From Verrucomicrobia bacterium UBA1731 (GTDB lineage: Bacteria > Verrucomicrobiota > Kiritimatiellia > RFP12 > UBA1067), in the NCBI GenBank assembly GCA_002317575.1, contig DCIH01000024.1:1666-13986 (forward strand): a stretch of DNA of 12,321 bases, in the 5' to 3' direction. The position numbers were made by a program, and so were the translations under genes. The stretch's first letter is position 1. Every line of letters starts with the position of its first letter. Shown in pieces: positions 5,573-12,321 of this stretch. A model generated the notes under the pieces. It was not told the origin of the DNA. It saw nothing but the letters and a program-made list of their open reading frames with translations, and did no database searches.

Positions 5573-7810
5573 CTAACGCCGCGTCAGCCGCCCCACGATC
5601 GCCAGCGACGCCGGCACAGCCACCGCAAGCGCCATCACCACGGCGCCGACCGCGCCTTCCGCGATCGTCGCGGACGGCACGGCGAAGTACGCGGGGATGC
5701 CCCAATTGGCCATCGCCGCGCGCGTGCCCGCCGTGAAGAGCCATCCCGCAAGCGCACCGCCCGGAAAACCAACGGCCACGCCCCAGCACGCCGTTTTGAG
5801 CGCATCCCCCGCCAGACGCGCCACAAGCTGCGCGCGCGTCGCCCCAACGGCCCTGAGCACCGCGTACTCGCGCTTCCGGGCGTCCGCCACCGCCACGAGC
5901 ATCGCAACGAATCCGAGCGACAGCACGCCGAGGAACACATACGGAATGCGCGCCATCGCGCCAATGAGCTGGTCGCCGTGCGCGAGCGTGCCGTCCGCCA
6001 CTTCGTCCCGCGCATGGAGCCGCACCGTGCATGTCTTCGGATGGCCGAATCGTTCGCCGATTTCCTTTTCCACCAGTCGTCCCGCCCGGAACACGCCGTG
6101 CTCCTTCAGGAACGCGTCGTCGTAATCGAGCCACAGGTGCGTCATGCGCACCATCTTCTCGGGACGCGGATCGATTGCGTCCAAGGTGTCGAACGAAATG
6201 AACGCCGGCCCGTCCGTGAACACGGGCATCCGGTTCAATCCGCGCACCAGCCCGCGGCTCGTCACCATGTGCCAGTTGAGATCGGCGACGCCCACAATCG
6301 GAACGGACGCGATTTCACCGCGGAGATTCATCTCGATTTTGTCGCCTACTTTGAGCTTGCGCGCATTCGCCATCATTTTCGTGATGACGCAGCCGCCTTC
6401 CGCGAACACGCCGCGCTCGACCTCCGCGCGCGTCGCGCCTTCAAGCTTGAACGGCGGCAGATAGTCGCTCGCCAGGAGCAGCACATTGCGGTATTGCTTC
6501 ATCGGCCCCCGCCCGCCCTTCATACCGCCCCCCAAGGGGGTGGCGTCGCTCCGCGACGCCACCGCGCCCCTGCCCGGACCCTTCATCTCCTCCAACGGCT
6601 CGAACGGCACCTGCAGCGGCGCCAGTTCGTGAACGCGCTTGACGCCCTTGAGCGCGACCTTGCCGTCCTGCACCAGCTTCTCGATGTCCGCCGATTCCAT
6701 GCCCGCAGGCAACAGCGACACGATCGCGTCCGGCCATTCCGCGCTGGGCACGAACGCGCGCATGAGCGACGCGCCCCACACCTCCACCGCGACGAACGCG
6801 CCGAAACCGCATGCGAACGCAACGGTCATGCCAAGACGACTTTTCTTCGCGGGCCTTGTGGAAGCCGCTTCGAGCGGACGCACCGCAAGCGCGGGCCTGA
6901 GCGCGACGAGCGCCGCGGCGAGCGCCACCAGCACGGACGCCAGCGCGCACGCGGCGACGCCGGTCCACGAGACGGCGACGCCCACCGGGAACGTGGCCGC
7001 GTCGCGCATCACGTGCAACGCCAACGCCCCAAGCCCCAGCACGACGCCAAGGCCGGCACCGACGACTGACGCCAGGAAGGATTCCGCCAGCACGATTTTC
7101 GCCACGCCGCCGCGCGTCAACCCCACGGTGCGCAGCACGGCCAGCGCGCGACGGTTCGATTCGACCGCCAAGAAGAGTGAATTCGCCAGCAGACAGAGCG
7201 CCGTGAGCGCGGCCGCCCACAGCAGGAGCACCTGCGCGCGGTCGACATTTCGGCCGCCGTCCGTCATGAACGCATCGCCCAGTTTCTTCGGATCGGGTGC
7301 CGCGTACGCCTGCCACTCCTCGCGGCCGAACGCCTGGCGCGCGGCGGCGTTCACGAACGCCGTGGGCATGCCGGGCACGACCTTCCCCACGTCGAGGACC
7401 TTCGCGATCTTCGCGCGCATCACACCCTTGCGCCCGACGAACGCCAGTTCGTCTCCGACCGACGGCAGACCCTGATGCGCCCGGAAACCGAACATCGCCT
7501 TGGACACCACGACGCGCGGCTCGTCGCCGTCCAGGGCGGGATCCGTCGCCAGCGTAGCACGCATGGGCGGTCCCTGCATCACGCGGCCGTCGGGACGGTA
7601 ATCGACCGTGCAATCGAGCGTTTCCGCACCGGCGGCCACCGGCAACGCCGCCAAGGCGCGCGCGGCGAGCGCAGGGCCCTGCGCCTTGTTCGTCGCGGCC
7701 AAGGACGTCATGAACGACACGACCGCCACGGCGGCGGCGACGCCAAGCGCGGCGCACGCGAACCGCGCCTTCCCGCGCAGAAGCGCGCGGCATGCGAGTT
7801 TCACGATCAC
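5573..7810 (-). CDS. ABC transporter permease with two FtsX-like repeats (MacB/LolCE-like)
   Basis: This 745-residue inner-membrane permease pairs with the ATPase encoded just upstream. About eight membrane helices are seen, near 16-38, 193-216, 244-266, 281-305, 327-349, 622-643, 672-694 and 715-740. Two large extracytoplasmic regions (about 39-192 and 350-621) are MacB-core-like. The FtsX-family motif occurs twice: NRRALAVLRTVGLTRGG (219-235) and RKREYAVLRAVGATRAQL (645-662). Such permeases drive lipoprotein release, peptide or drug export, or envelope signalling by moving substrate on the periplasmic side; the substrate here is unknown. The start is a GTG overlapping the ATPase stop as GTGA; a second GTG two codons later is also possible. 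No membrane-fusion (MacA) partner is nearby. A perfect palindrome (6539-6563) lies in frame and encodes residues 416-424 in a Gly-rich stretch that looks inserted. Confidence 0.9.
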   Translation of the reverse strand: MIVKLACRALLRGKARFACAALGVAAAVAVVSFMTSLAATNKAQGPALAARALAALPVAAGAETLDCTVDYRPDGRVMQGPPMRATLATDPALDGDEPRVVVSKAMFGFRAHQGLPSVGDELAFVGRKGVMRAKIAKVLDVGKVVPGMPTAFVNAAARQAFGREEWQAYAAPDPKKLGDAFMTDGGRNVDRAQVLLLWAAALTALCLLANSLFLAVESNRRALAVLRTVGLTRGGVAKIVLAESFLASVVGAGLGVVLGLGALALHVMRDAATFPVGVAVSWTGVAACALASVLVALAAALVALRPALAVRPLEAASTRPAKKSRLGMTVAFACGFGAFVAVEVWGASLMRAFVPSAEWPDAIVSLLPAGMESADIEKLVQDGKVALKGVKRVHELAPLQVPFEPLEEMKGPGRGAVASRSDATPLGGGMKGGRGPMKQYRNVLLLASDYLPPFKLEGATRAEVERGVFAEGGCVITKMMANARKLKVGDKIEMNLRGEIASVPIVGVADLNWHMVTSRGLVRGLNRMPVFTDGPAFISFDTLDAIDPRPEKMVRMTHLWLDYDDAFLKEHGVFRAGRLVEKEIGERFGHPKTCTVRLHARDEVADGTLAHGDQLIGAMARIPYVFLGVLSLGFVAMLVAVADARKREYAVLRAVGATRAQLVARLAGDALKTACWGVAVGFPGGALAGWLFTAGTRAAMANWGIPAYFAVPSATIAEGAVGAVVMALAVAVPASLAIVGRLTRR
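6539..6563. repeat. Perfect intragenic palindrome in the permease gene
   Basis: GGTGGCGTCGC (6539-6549), a TCC loop and GCGACGCCACC (6553-6563) form an 11-bp perfect stem. Next to it, CCCCC-AA-GGGGG (6529-6540) is a second short palindrome. Together they encode the Gly/Ser/Ala-rich stretch VASRSDATPLGGG. The compactness resembles REP-like or RPE-like mobile palindromes that tolerate insertion in coding sequence. Whether it is dispersed cannot be seen from one window. Confidence 0.7.
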
Positions 7811-8532
7811 TTGCACGTCTCCAGATACAGTTCGGAAACGCGCGCGGGATCGCCGGCCGTCGCATGGCGCGCCGCGATCCTGCCGTCCTTCAGGAAACAG
7901 ACCTCGGAAGCGCAGGCGGCCACCACGGGATCGTGCGTGACGAGCAGGATGGCGCTCTTCTCCGTTTTGTTCAGATCCTTGAGCAGATCGCAGATGCCGC
8001 GCGACGCGGCGGCGTCGAGGTTTCCGGTGGGCTCGTCCGCGAGCACCACGGCGGGTTCCGCGAACAGCGCGCGCGCGATGGCGACGCGCTGGCGTTCGCC
8101 GCCGGAGAGTTCCCCCGGCTTGCGGTGCTCCTTCCCGGCGAGTCCGAGCTTCCCGAGCAGCGCCGTCAGCCGCACGCCGTCCGCGCGGGCGCCGTCCAAC
8201 GCCACGGGCAGCACGATGTTCTCCGCGACGGTGAGCGTGTCGACGAGGTTGAAATCCTGGAACACGACGCCCGCGTGGCGGCGGCGGAATCGCGTGGCCG
8301 CGGCGTCGGACATCTTCGTGACATCTTCGCCGTCCACGCAGATCGTGCCTGCGTCGGCCGCGAGCAGTCCCGCCGCCAGATGGAGGAACGTGGACTTGCC
8401 GGAGCCCGAAGGCCCCATCAGCGCGACGAACGCGCCCGCGTCGATCGTCAGATCGAAATCCCTGAGCACGTCGACCTTGAGCGCGCCCTTTCCGTACGCC
8501 CGACAAACCCCCGTCGCCTTCAACGCTTTCAT
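7807..8532 (-). CDS. ABC transporter ATP-binding protein (LolD/MacB-type)
   Basis: This 241-residue ATPase powers the FtsX-like permease encoded next to it, in the cytoplasm at the inner membrane. All nucleotide-binding motifs are present: Walker A GPSGSGKST (40-48), Q-loop Q92, signature LSGGE (142-146), Walker B VVLADE (162-167) with DEPTGNLD, and switch His H200. DEPTGNLD is typical of the LolD/FtsE/MacB group that pairs with FtsX-type permeases. The ATG at 8532 was chosen because GGAGG lies 7 nt upstream and the protein begins MKALKATGVCRAYG, where the family starts. The open frame extends to 8643 but would read through an 8-bp tandem repeat as a hydrophobic leader, which is rejected. The gene follows the ribosomal operon terminator; its own promoter is not evident. 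Confidence 0.93.
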   Translation of the reverse strand: MKALKATGVCRAYGKGALKVDVLRDFDLTIDAGAFVALMGPSGSGKSTFLHLAAGLLAADAGTICVDGEDVTKMSDAAATRFRRRHAGVVFQDFNLVDTLTVAENIVLPVALDGARADGVRLTALLGKLGLAGKEHRKPGELSGGERQRVAIARALFAEPAVVLADEPTGNLDAAASRGICDLLKDLNKTEKSAILLVTHDPVVAACASEVCFLKDGRIAARHATAGDPARVSELYLETCK

Positions 8533-8539
8533 GTCATTT

Positions 8540-8544
8540 CCTCC
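8540..8544 (-). promoter_or_regulatory. Shine-Dalgarno site of the ABC ATPase gene
   Basis: GGAGG on the minus strand, 7 nt before the ATG at 8532. It decides the start against longer in-frame options that would include the tandem repeat. Confidence 0.75.
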
Positions 8545-8580
8545 ACTGTCTTCAACGCCCGCTCCGCCGCCAGGGTTCAC

Positions 8581-8628
8581 CCCAAACAACCCAAAAACCC
8601 AAACACCCAAACACCCAAACACCCAAAA
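8581..8628 (-). repeat. 8-bp tandem repeat, G-quadruplex-capable on the transcribed strand
   Basis: Three exact head-to-tail AAACACCC units (8601-8624) are flanked by degenerate ones (AAAAACCC, AAACAACCC). On the minus strand, which is the sense strand for the flanking operons, this gives at least five GGG runs separated by 5 to 6 nt T-rich loops (GGGTGTTT units). That meets the usual G-quadruplex pattern. It sits between the ribosomal terminator and the ABC ribosome site. Confidence 0.8.
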
Positions 8629-8662
8629 CAAAAGGCGTCGCAAACGCGGCGCCTTTCGTTTT
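8625..8662 (-). terminator. Intrinsic terminator of the ribosomal protein operon
   Basis: Arms 8625-8641 and 8646-8662 pair almost perfectly around the loop 8642-8645 (AAAC on plus). On the minus strand the core is AAAGGCG-C-CGC, loop GTTT, GCG-A-CGCCTTT, followed by TGTTTT. The stem starts about 20 nt after the rplO stop. The outer A/T-rich part also pairs, so it may work in both directions. Confidence 0.85.
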
Positions 8663-8681
8663 CAACTCCCGTTCGAACGCC

Positions 8682-9119
8682 TCAGGCGACGGTGCCGCCG
8701 GCGGCTTCGATCTTGGCCTTGGCGGCCGCGGAGCAGGGAACCTTCACCGTGAACTTCTTCGTGAGTTCGCCGTCGGCGAGGATCTTCATCTTCGGACGCT
8801 TGTTGTCCGAAAGACCCTTCGCCTTGAGCGTGGCGACGGTGATCTCGTCGCCGGCTTCGAAGAACTTCTCGAGGGTTTCGAGGTTGATGCCGAGGGCCTT
8901 GGCGTTGAAGCGGGCGTTGTTGAAGCCGCGCTTCGGCAGACGGCGCACGAGGGGCATCTGGCCGCCTTCGAAGCCGAGTTTCATCTTGTGGCCCTTGCGG
9001 GACTGCTGGCCCTTCTGGCCGTTGCAGGACGTCTTGCCCATGCCCGAACCGCAGCCGCGGCCGACGCGTTTGCGGCGTTCGCGGGCGCCCGGGGTGTTGG
9101 TGAGATTGCTGAGATCCAT
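8682..9119 (-). CDS. rplO: 50S ribosomal protein L15
   Basis: This 145-residue protein of the large subunit binds 23S rRNA late in assembly. The N-terminus shows the family's basic Gly-rich pattern (RRKRVGRGCGSGMGKT, then GQKGQQSRKGHKMKLGFEGGQMPLVRRLPKRGF), followed by the C-terminal globular domain ending KAKIEAAGGTV. Length is usual. GGAG upstream of the ATG serves as ribosome site. It follows rpsE directly after 19 nt, with no rpmD between. It is the last gene of the operon: secY, which normally follows, is replaced by a terminator and an unrelated ABC system. Confidence 0.97.
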   Translation of the reverse strand: MDLSNLTNTPGARERRKRVGRGCGSGMGKTSCNGQKGQQSRKGHKMKLGFEGGQMPLVRRLPKRGFNNARFNAKALGINLETLEKFFEAGDEITVATLKAKGLSDNKRPKMKILADGELTKKFTVKVPCSAAAKAKIEAAGGTVA

Positions 9120-9138
9120 GTTGTGTTCTCCTTCTCGA

Positions 9139-9636
9139 TTACGCGCGGAGCGCGGCGATCTGCTCGGCCGAACGCAGCTGCGAGAGCGCGTCCAGCGTGG
9201 CCTTCACCACGTTGCAGCGGTTCTTGGATCCGAGGGACTTGCCCACCGCGTCGCGGATGCCGGCCGCCTCGAGGACGGGGCGCATGCCGCCGCCGACGAT
9301 GAGGCCCGTGCCGTCCGGAGCGGGCTTGAGGAGGACGCGGCCGCCGTCGCAGACGCCTTCGACATCGTGCGGGATGGTCTTGCCCTTCATGCACACGGGC
9401 TTCATGGCCTTGCGGGCCGCGTCGCCGCCCTTGCGGATGGCGTCGGAAACCTCGTTGGCCTTGCCGAAGCCCACGCCCACCTTGCCTTCGTGGTCGCCCA
9501 CGACGACGACGGCGGAGAAGCTCATGCGGCGGCCGCCCTTGACGGTCTTGGCGCAGCGGTTCACGAACACGACGCGTTCGTCGAGATCGTCCGTGGCGCC
9601 GGATTCGTTGCGGCGCTTGTCAGTGTTGCGAGCCAT
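9139..9636 (-). CDS. rpsE: 30S ribosomal protein S5
   Basis: This 165-residue small-subunit protein has a role in decoding accuracy. The double-stranded-RNA-binding-like N-terminal domain includes ERVVFVNRCAKTVKGGRRMSFSAVVVVGD and GKVGVGFGKANEV. The C-terminal domain contains GTGLIVGGGMRPVLEAAGIRD and KSLGSKNRCNVVKAT. Length matches E. coli S5 (167). The ATG shares one base with the rplR stop (TAATG), and AAGGAGG lies upstream, so translation is coupled. Confidence 0.97.
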   Translation of the reverse strand: MARNTDKRRNESGATDDLDERVVFVNRCAKTVKGGRRMSFSAVVVVGDHEGKVGVGFGKANEVSDAIRKGGDAARKAMKPVCMKGKTIPHDVEGVCDGGRVLLKPAPDGTGLIVGGGMRPVLEAAGIRDAVGKSLGSKNRCNVVKATLDALSQLRSAEQIAALRA

Positions 9637-10001
9637 TACTTGGCCTCCTTGTCAGTCTTGTCCGAGATGGAGATGCCGGCGGCGACGGCCGCCTCCACGA
9701 TCGCCGCGACGCGGCCCGTGTAGGGATTGCCGCCGCGGTCGACGACCACCTTGGCGATGCCCTTGGCCTTCGCGGCCTCGGCGGCGGCGGCGCCGAGCGC
9801 CTTCGCCACGTCGAGGTTGGCCTTCTTCTCCTTGATCGTCGAAGCCGAAGCGAGCGTCGCGCCCGCCGCGTCGTCGATGAACTGGACGTACATGTGCTTG
9901 TTCGTCACGCAGATCGACATGCGCGGCTTTTCCGCGGAGCCGATCACGCGCTGACGGAGGCGAAGATGGCGCTTCGCACGCTGGATTTTGCGGTTGAACA
10001 T
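9636..10001 (-). CDS. rplR: 50S ribosomal protein L18
   Basis: This 121-residue 5S-rRNA-binding protein of the central protuberance has a basic N-terminus (MFNRKIQRAKRHLRLRQRV), the strand PRMSICVTNKHMYVQFIDD and the C-terminal motif VVVDRGGNPYTGRVAAIVEAA, all standard. Length is typical (117-120). It begins 2 nt after the rplF stop, and its TAA overlaps the rpsE ATG by one base. Confidence 0.97.
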   Translation of the reverse strand: MFNRKIQRAKRHLRLRQRVIGSAEKPRMSICVTNKHMYVQFIDDAAGATLASASTIKEKKANLDVAKALGAAAAEAAKAKGIAKVVVDRGGNPYTGRVAAIVEAAVAAGISISDKTDKEAK

Positions 10002-10003
10002 GA

Positions 10004-10537
10004 TTAGGCCACCTTCTTGCCCTGCTTGCGGCGGATGTGTTCGCCGAGGTACTTGATGCCCTTGCCCTTGTAGGGTTCGGCCGGATAGAAGCTGCGGATG
10101 CGGGCCGCGGCTTCGCCGACGGCGTCCTTCGCGCAGCCCGTCACGGTGACCTGCAGGCCGTCGTTTTCGACGGTGATCTTCAGGCCGGCCGGAATCGGGA
10201 ACAGCTTCGGGGAGGCGAAGCCGAGCGAAAGCGCCAGGACGTTGCCCTGGAGCGCGGCCTTGAAGCCGGTGCCTTCGATCGTGAGCTGCTTCGTGTAACC
10301 CGCGGAAACGCCAACCACGTTGTTGTGGATCAGCGCGCGCGCCAGGCCGTGGAGGGCCTTGTAGGAGTCGTCCTTGCGGGTCACGACCACCTTGTCGCCC
10401 TCGACCTTCGCCGAGATGCCTTCGTGCATTTCATAGGAAAGCTCGCCGAGCTTGCCCTTCGCGGTGACCTTCTGACCGGCGACCGTCACGGTGACGCCGG
10501 CCGGAATGGCCACAGGTTCTTTTCCGATACGAGACAT
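10004..10537 (-). CDS. rplF: 50S ribosomal protein L6
   Basis: This 177-residue large-subunit protein lies near the factor-binding site. It starts MSRIGKEPVAIPAGV and has the two tandem L6 folds, ending in the signature PYKGKGIKYLGEHIRRKQGKK. Length equals E. coli L6. The start codon follows a TAAGGAG in which the rpsH stop codon is part of the ribosome site, at 12 nt distance. Confidence 0.97.
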   Translation of the reverse strand: MSRIGKEPVAIPAGVTVTVAGQKVTAKGKLGELSYEMHEGISAKVEGDKVVVTRKDDSYKALHGLARALIHNNVVGVSAGYTKQLTIEGTGFKAALQGNVLALSLGFASPKLFPIPAGLKITVENDGLQVTVTGCAKDAVGEAAARIRSFYPAEPYKGKGIKYLGEHIRRKQGKKVA

Positions 10538-10549
10538 GTGAATAGCTCC

Positions 10550-10942
10550 TTACCAAACGGTGCAGATGAGTTCGCCGCCGACCTTCTGCTCCTTCGCTTC
10601 CTTGCCGCTCATCACGCCCTTGGACGTGGAGAGCACGGCGAGGCCCATGCCGTCGAGGACGGCGGGGACGTTGGCGCTGGTCACGAAACGGCGGAGGCCG
10701 GGCTTCGACACGCGCTGCAGACCCGTGATGGCCGGAACGGCCTTCTCGTTGTACTTCAGCGTGATGACGAGCTGTTTCGGGAATTCCTTGGTGACGAAGC
10801 AGTCTTCGATGTAGCCGGCCTGCTTCATCACGCGGGCGATTTCCGCTTTGAGGTTCGACGCGGGCGTCGCGACTTTCACCAGGCGGGCCTTGTGGCCGTT
10901 CCGGATCGCGACGAGCATGTCGGAAATGGGATCCATAGTCAT
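10550..10942 (-). CDS. rpsH: 30S ribosomal protein S8
   Basis: This 130-residue protein binds 16S rRNA helix 21; in E. coli it also represses the spc operon by binding near rplE. The N-terminus DPISDMLVAIRNGHKA and the C-terminal pattern SKPGLRRFV, then GMGLAVLSTSKGVMSGKEA, then GGELICTVW are canonical. The start at 10942 (MTMDPISDML) matches the E. coli beginning; an ATG two codons inside is an alternative with slightly better spacing to AGGA. The gap to rpsN is 19 nt. Confidence 0.97.
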   Translation of the reverse strand: MTMDPISDMLVAIRNGHKARLVKVATPASNLKAEIARVMKQAGYIEDCFVTKEFPKQLVITLKYNEKAVPAITGLQRVSKPGLRRFVTSANVPAVLDGMGLAVLSTSKGVMSGKEAKEQKVGGELICTVW

Positions 10943-10961
10943 TTTCCTAATTCCTTTCCGA

Positions 10962-11201
10962 TTACCACGAGGCCTTGGTGACGCCCGGGATGAGGCCGTT
11001 CACCGCGAGTTCGCGGAAGCACAGACGGCACACGCCGAACTTGCGCATGAACGCGTGACGACGGCCGCAGATCTTGCAGCGGTTGTACGCGCGCACCTTC
11101 GCCTTGCTGAGGGGCTTCTTGCCCTCGGCCACGCGCTTCGCGTCCTTGGCCTTGGCGGCCGCCAGACGTTCGGTCTTCTCCATCAAACATTTCTTGGCCA
11201 T
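10962..11201 (-). CDS. rpsN: 30S ribosomal protein S14, zinc-ribbon type, elongated
   Basis: This small-subunit head protein has 79 residues. Four cysteines (42, 45, 58, 61) in CKIC and CRLC form a zinc ribbon, followed by FRELAVNGLIPGVTKASW, as in zinc-type (C+) S14. Zinc-type S14 is normally about 61 residues and the zinc-free form about 89-101. Here an extra Lys/Ala-rich stretch at about 8-34 precedes the ribbon, giving an intermediate length. The ATG follows a GGAGG in the end of rplE and is 3 nt after its stop. The initial MAKKCLMEKTER resembles both forms. Confidence 0.95.
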   Translation of the reverse strand: MAKKCLMEKTERLAAAKAKDAKRVAEGKKPLSKAKVRAYNRCKICGRRHAFMRKFGVCRLCFRELAVNGLIPGVTKASW

Positions 11202-11204
11202 GGA

Positions 11205-11744
11205 TTAAGCCCTCCCCGCGAACGGCACGCCGAGGGACTCGAGGAGCGCCTTAGCCGCCTTGTTGTCGTTGCTGCTGGTCACGAACGTGATGTCCATGCC
11301 CGAGTGGCCCGCCGAAGCTTCCACGAGTTCCGGGAAGATCGAGTGGTCCTTGATGCCCAGCGTGTAGTTGCCGCGACCGTCGAAGCCGCGGTTCGGGACG
11401 CCGTGGAAGTCGCGGATGCGGGGAAGCGCCGTCGCGATGAAGCGGTGCGCGAATTCCCACATGCGGTCGCCGCGGAGCGTCACCTGGGCGCCGATCACCA
11501 TGCCCTCGCGCAGCTTGAAGTTCGAGATGGACTTCTTCGCCTTGCAGAGCTTCGGCTTCTGGCCCGTGATCGCCGTGAGGTCGCCCACGAGGTTCTTCTG
11601 CTCGTCCTTGGAGACGATGCCGAAGGCCATGTTGAGGACGATCTTCTGGAGACGCGGGACCAGCATGCGGTTCGTGGTGCCGAGCTTCTGCTCGAGCTCC
11701 GCGACCACGCGGTTGGTGTACTCTTCTTTGAGATACGCTGCCAT
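11205..11744 (-). CDS. rplE: 50S ribosomal protein L5
   Basis: This 179-residue 5S-rRNA-binding protein contacts S13 and the P-site tRNA. Recognisable stretches are KIVLNMAFGIVSKDEQ, ITGQKPKLCKAKKSISNFKLREGMVIGAQVTLRG and FHGVPNRGFDGRGNYTLGIKDHSIFPEL. Length is the same as E. coli L5. It begins 2 nt after the rplX stop, so coupling is likely. Confidence 0.97.
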   Translation of the reverse strand: MAAYLKEEYTNRVVAELEQKLGTTNRMLVPRLQKIVLNMAFGIVSKDEQKNLVGDLTAITGQKPKLCKAKKSISNFKLREGMVIGAQVTLRGDRMWEFAHRFIATALPRIRDFHGVPNRGFDGRGNYTLGIKDHSIFPELVEASAGHSGMDITFVTSSNDNKAAKALLESLGVPFAGRA

Positions 11745-11746
11745 GA

Positions 11747-12058
11747 TCAGAGAACCTTTCCGGAGGCTTTGAGTTTACGCGCCTTCTTGCCGTCCTTTTC
11801 GGCGGTGCAGACGCGCGAACCCTTCTTGGCTTCCGCGTCGTACGGCATCAGCTTGCACAGACGGATCGGAAGCTCGATCTCGACGAGACCGCCTTCGTTC
11901 GTCTGCGTGCGGCGCATGGCCTTCTTGTGTTTGTTGAGGCCTTCGACGATCGCGGTGCCCTTCTTGGGATCCACGCTCTTGACGGTGCCGGTGCGGCCGG
12001 CGTCGTTGCCGTGGGTCACGACCACGGTGTCGTTTTTGCGAATGCGAGCAATAGACAT
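11747..12058 (-). CDS. rplX: 50S ribosomal protein L24
   Basis: This 103-residue protein initiates large-subunit assembly by binding the 5' end of 23S rRNA. The KOW motif is at the N-terminus (IRKNDTVVVTHGNDAGRTGTVKSVDPKKG), followed by VEGLNKHKKAMRRTQTNEGG and LPIRLCKLMPYD. The ribosome site TAAGGAG overlaps the rplN stop codon, 12 nt before the ATG. Confidence 0.97.
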   Translation of the reverse strand: MSIARIRKNDTVVVTHGNDAGRTGTVKSVDPKKGTAIVEGLNKHKKAMRRTQTNEGGLVEIELPIRLCKLMPYDAEAKKGSRVCTAEKDGKKARKLKASGKVL

Positions 12059-12070
12059 GATCGTTACTCC

Positions 12071-12321
12071 TTAGACCACTTCCGGGGCCATCGAAAGGAT
12101 CTTCATGTAGTTCTTCTCGCGGAGCTCGCGGGGCACGGGGCCAAACACGCGGCTGCCGATCGGGTTGAGCTTGGAATCGACGAGAACGCACGCGTTCTGG
12201 TCGAAATGCACGCGCTGGCCGTCTTCGCGGACGATCGGGTGGCCGGTGCGGATGATCACCGCGGTGGCGACCTGACCCTTGCGGATCGAGCCCGTGGGGG
12301 ACGCTTCCTTGATCGCGACGC
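12071..12321 (-). CDS. rplN: 50S ribosomal protein L14 (5' end outside window)
   Basis: Only the last 83 residues are in the window, in frame from base 12319. The text VAIKEASPTGSIRKGQVATAVIIRT, then FDQNACVLVD, PIGSRVFGPVPRELREKNYMKILSMAPEVV matches the C-terminal two thirds of L14, a conserved large-subunit protein at the interface with the 30S subunit. The TAA stop is part of the rplX Shine-Dalgarno site. rpsQ and rpmC would be expected just outside the window. Confidence 0.97.
   Translation of the reverse strand, partial: VAIKEASPTGSIRKGQVATAVIIRTGHPIVREDGQRVHFDQNACVLVDSKLNPIGSRVFGPVPRELREKNYMKILSMAPEVV

Noticed and set aside
7811..8506. N-terminal extension of the permease frame upstream to 8506
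   Set aside because: This part overlaps the ATPase in another frame and is Arg-rich nonsense. The FtsX protein begins at the GTG overlapping the ATPase stop.
8581..8628. CRISPR-like array
   Set aside because: The units are 8 bp, contiguous and without spacers, and there are no cas genes.
8533..8643. Longer ATPase start giving a hydrophobic leader (FWVFGCLGVWVFGLFGV)
   Set aside because: The leader is a translation of the 8-bp tandem repeat and part of the terminator. A good GGAGG precedes the ATG at 8532, where homologues begin.
7792..9723. Plus-strand open frame of 643 codons
   Set aside because: It is antisense to the ABC ATPase, rplO and rpsE, all firmly identified. It also reads through the tandem repeat and terminator.

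Overview
The window is GC-rich bacterial chromosome with almost no non-coding space. Zinc-ribbon ribosomal protein S14, an spc-type ribosomal operon without rpmD, and the general look of the proteins suggest an uncultivated member of the PVC group (Verrucomicrobiota or Kiritimatiellota). That placement is an inference and only moderately supported. No tRNA, rRNA, CRISPR array, transposase or phage gene was recognised.

There are four blocks. (1) 1-5039, minus strand: seven tightly packed genes in transcription order. They are a Cys-rich C_GCAxxG_C_C protein, an ExbB/TolQ proton channel, an ExbD/TolR partner, a TolA/TonB-like energy transducer, NAD kinase (nadK), RNase III (rnc) and an MmeI-like restriction-modification protein that runs off the left edge. 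Junctions are overlaps of 4 and 8 nt or gaps of 1 to 34 nt, so they look like one operon. The operon mixes envelope energy transduction, cofactor synthesis, RNA processing and DNA defence. (2) 5111-5509, plus strand: one NifX/NafY-type cofactor-binding protein with a Cys/His-rich tail, divergent from block 1. (3) 5573-8532, minus strand: an ABC ATPase and its two-repeat FtsX/MacB-like permease, overlapping by 4 nt. (4) 8682-12321, minus strand: the ribosomal order rplN (partial)-rplX-rplE-rpsN-rpsH-rplF-rplR-rpsE-rplO, ended by a clear hairpin terminator.

The most interesting spot is the 71-bp divergent intergenic region 5040-5110. Each direction has an extended -10 element (TGnTATAAT on plus, TGnTATACT on minus) ending only 7 or 9 nt before an ATG. 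Both transcripts should therefore be leaderless or nearly so, and neither gene has a Shine-Dalgarno sequence. A perfect 9-bp inverted repeat lies between the two promoters and could be a shared operator for two cysteine-rich, probably metal- or redox-related genes.

Other points worth checking: an 8-bp tandem repeat, G-quadruplex-capable on the transcribed strand, just after the ribosomal terminator; a perfect palindrome inserted in frame in the permease gene; absence of rpmD and displacement of secY; an elongated zinc-type S14; and a restriction-modification gene translationally joined to rnc.
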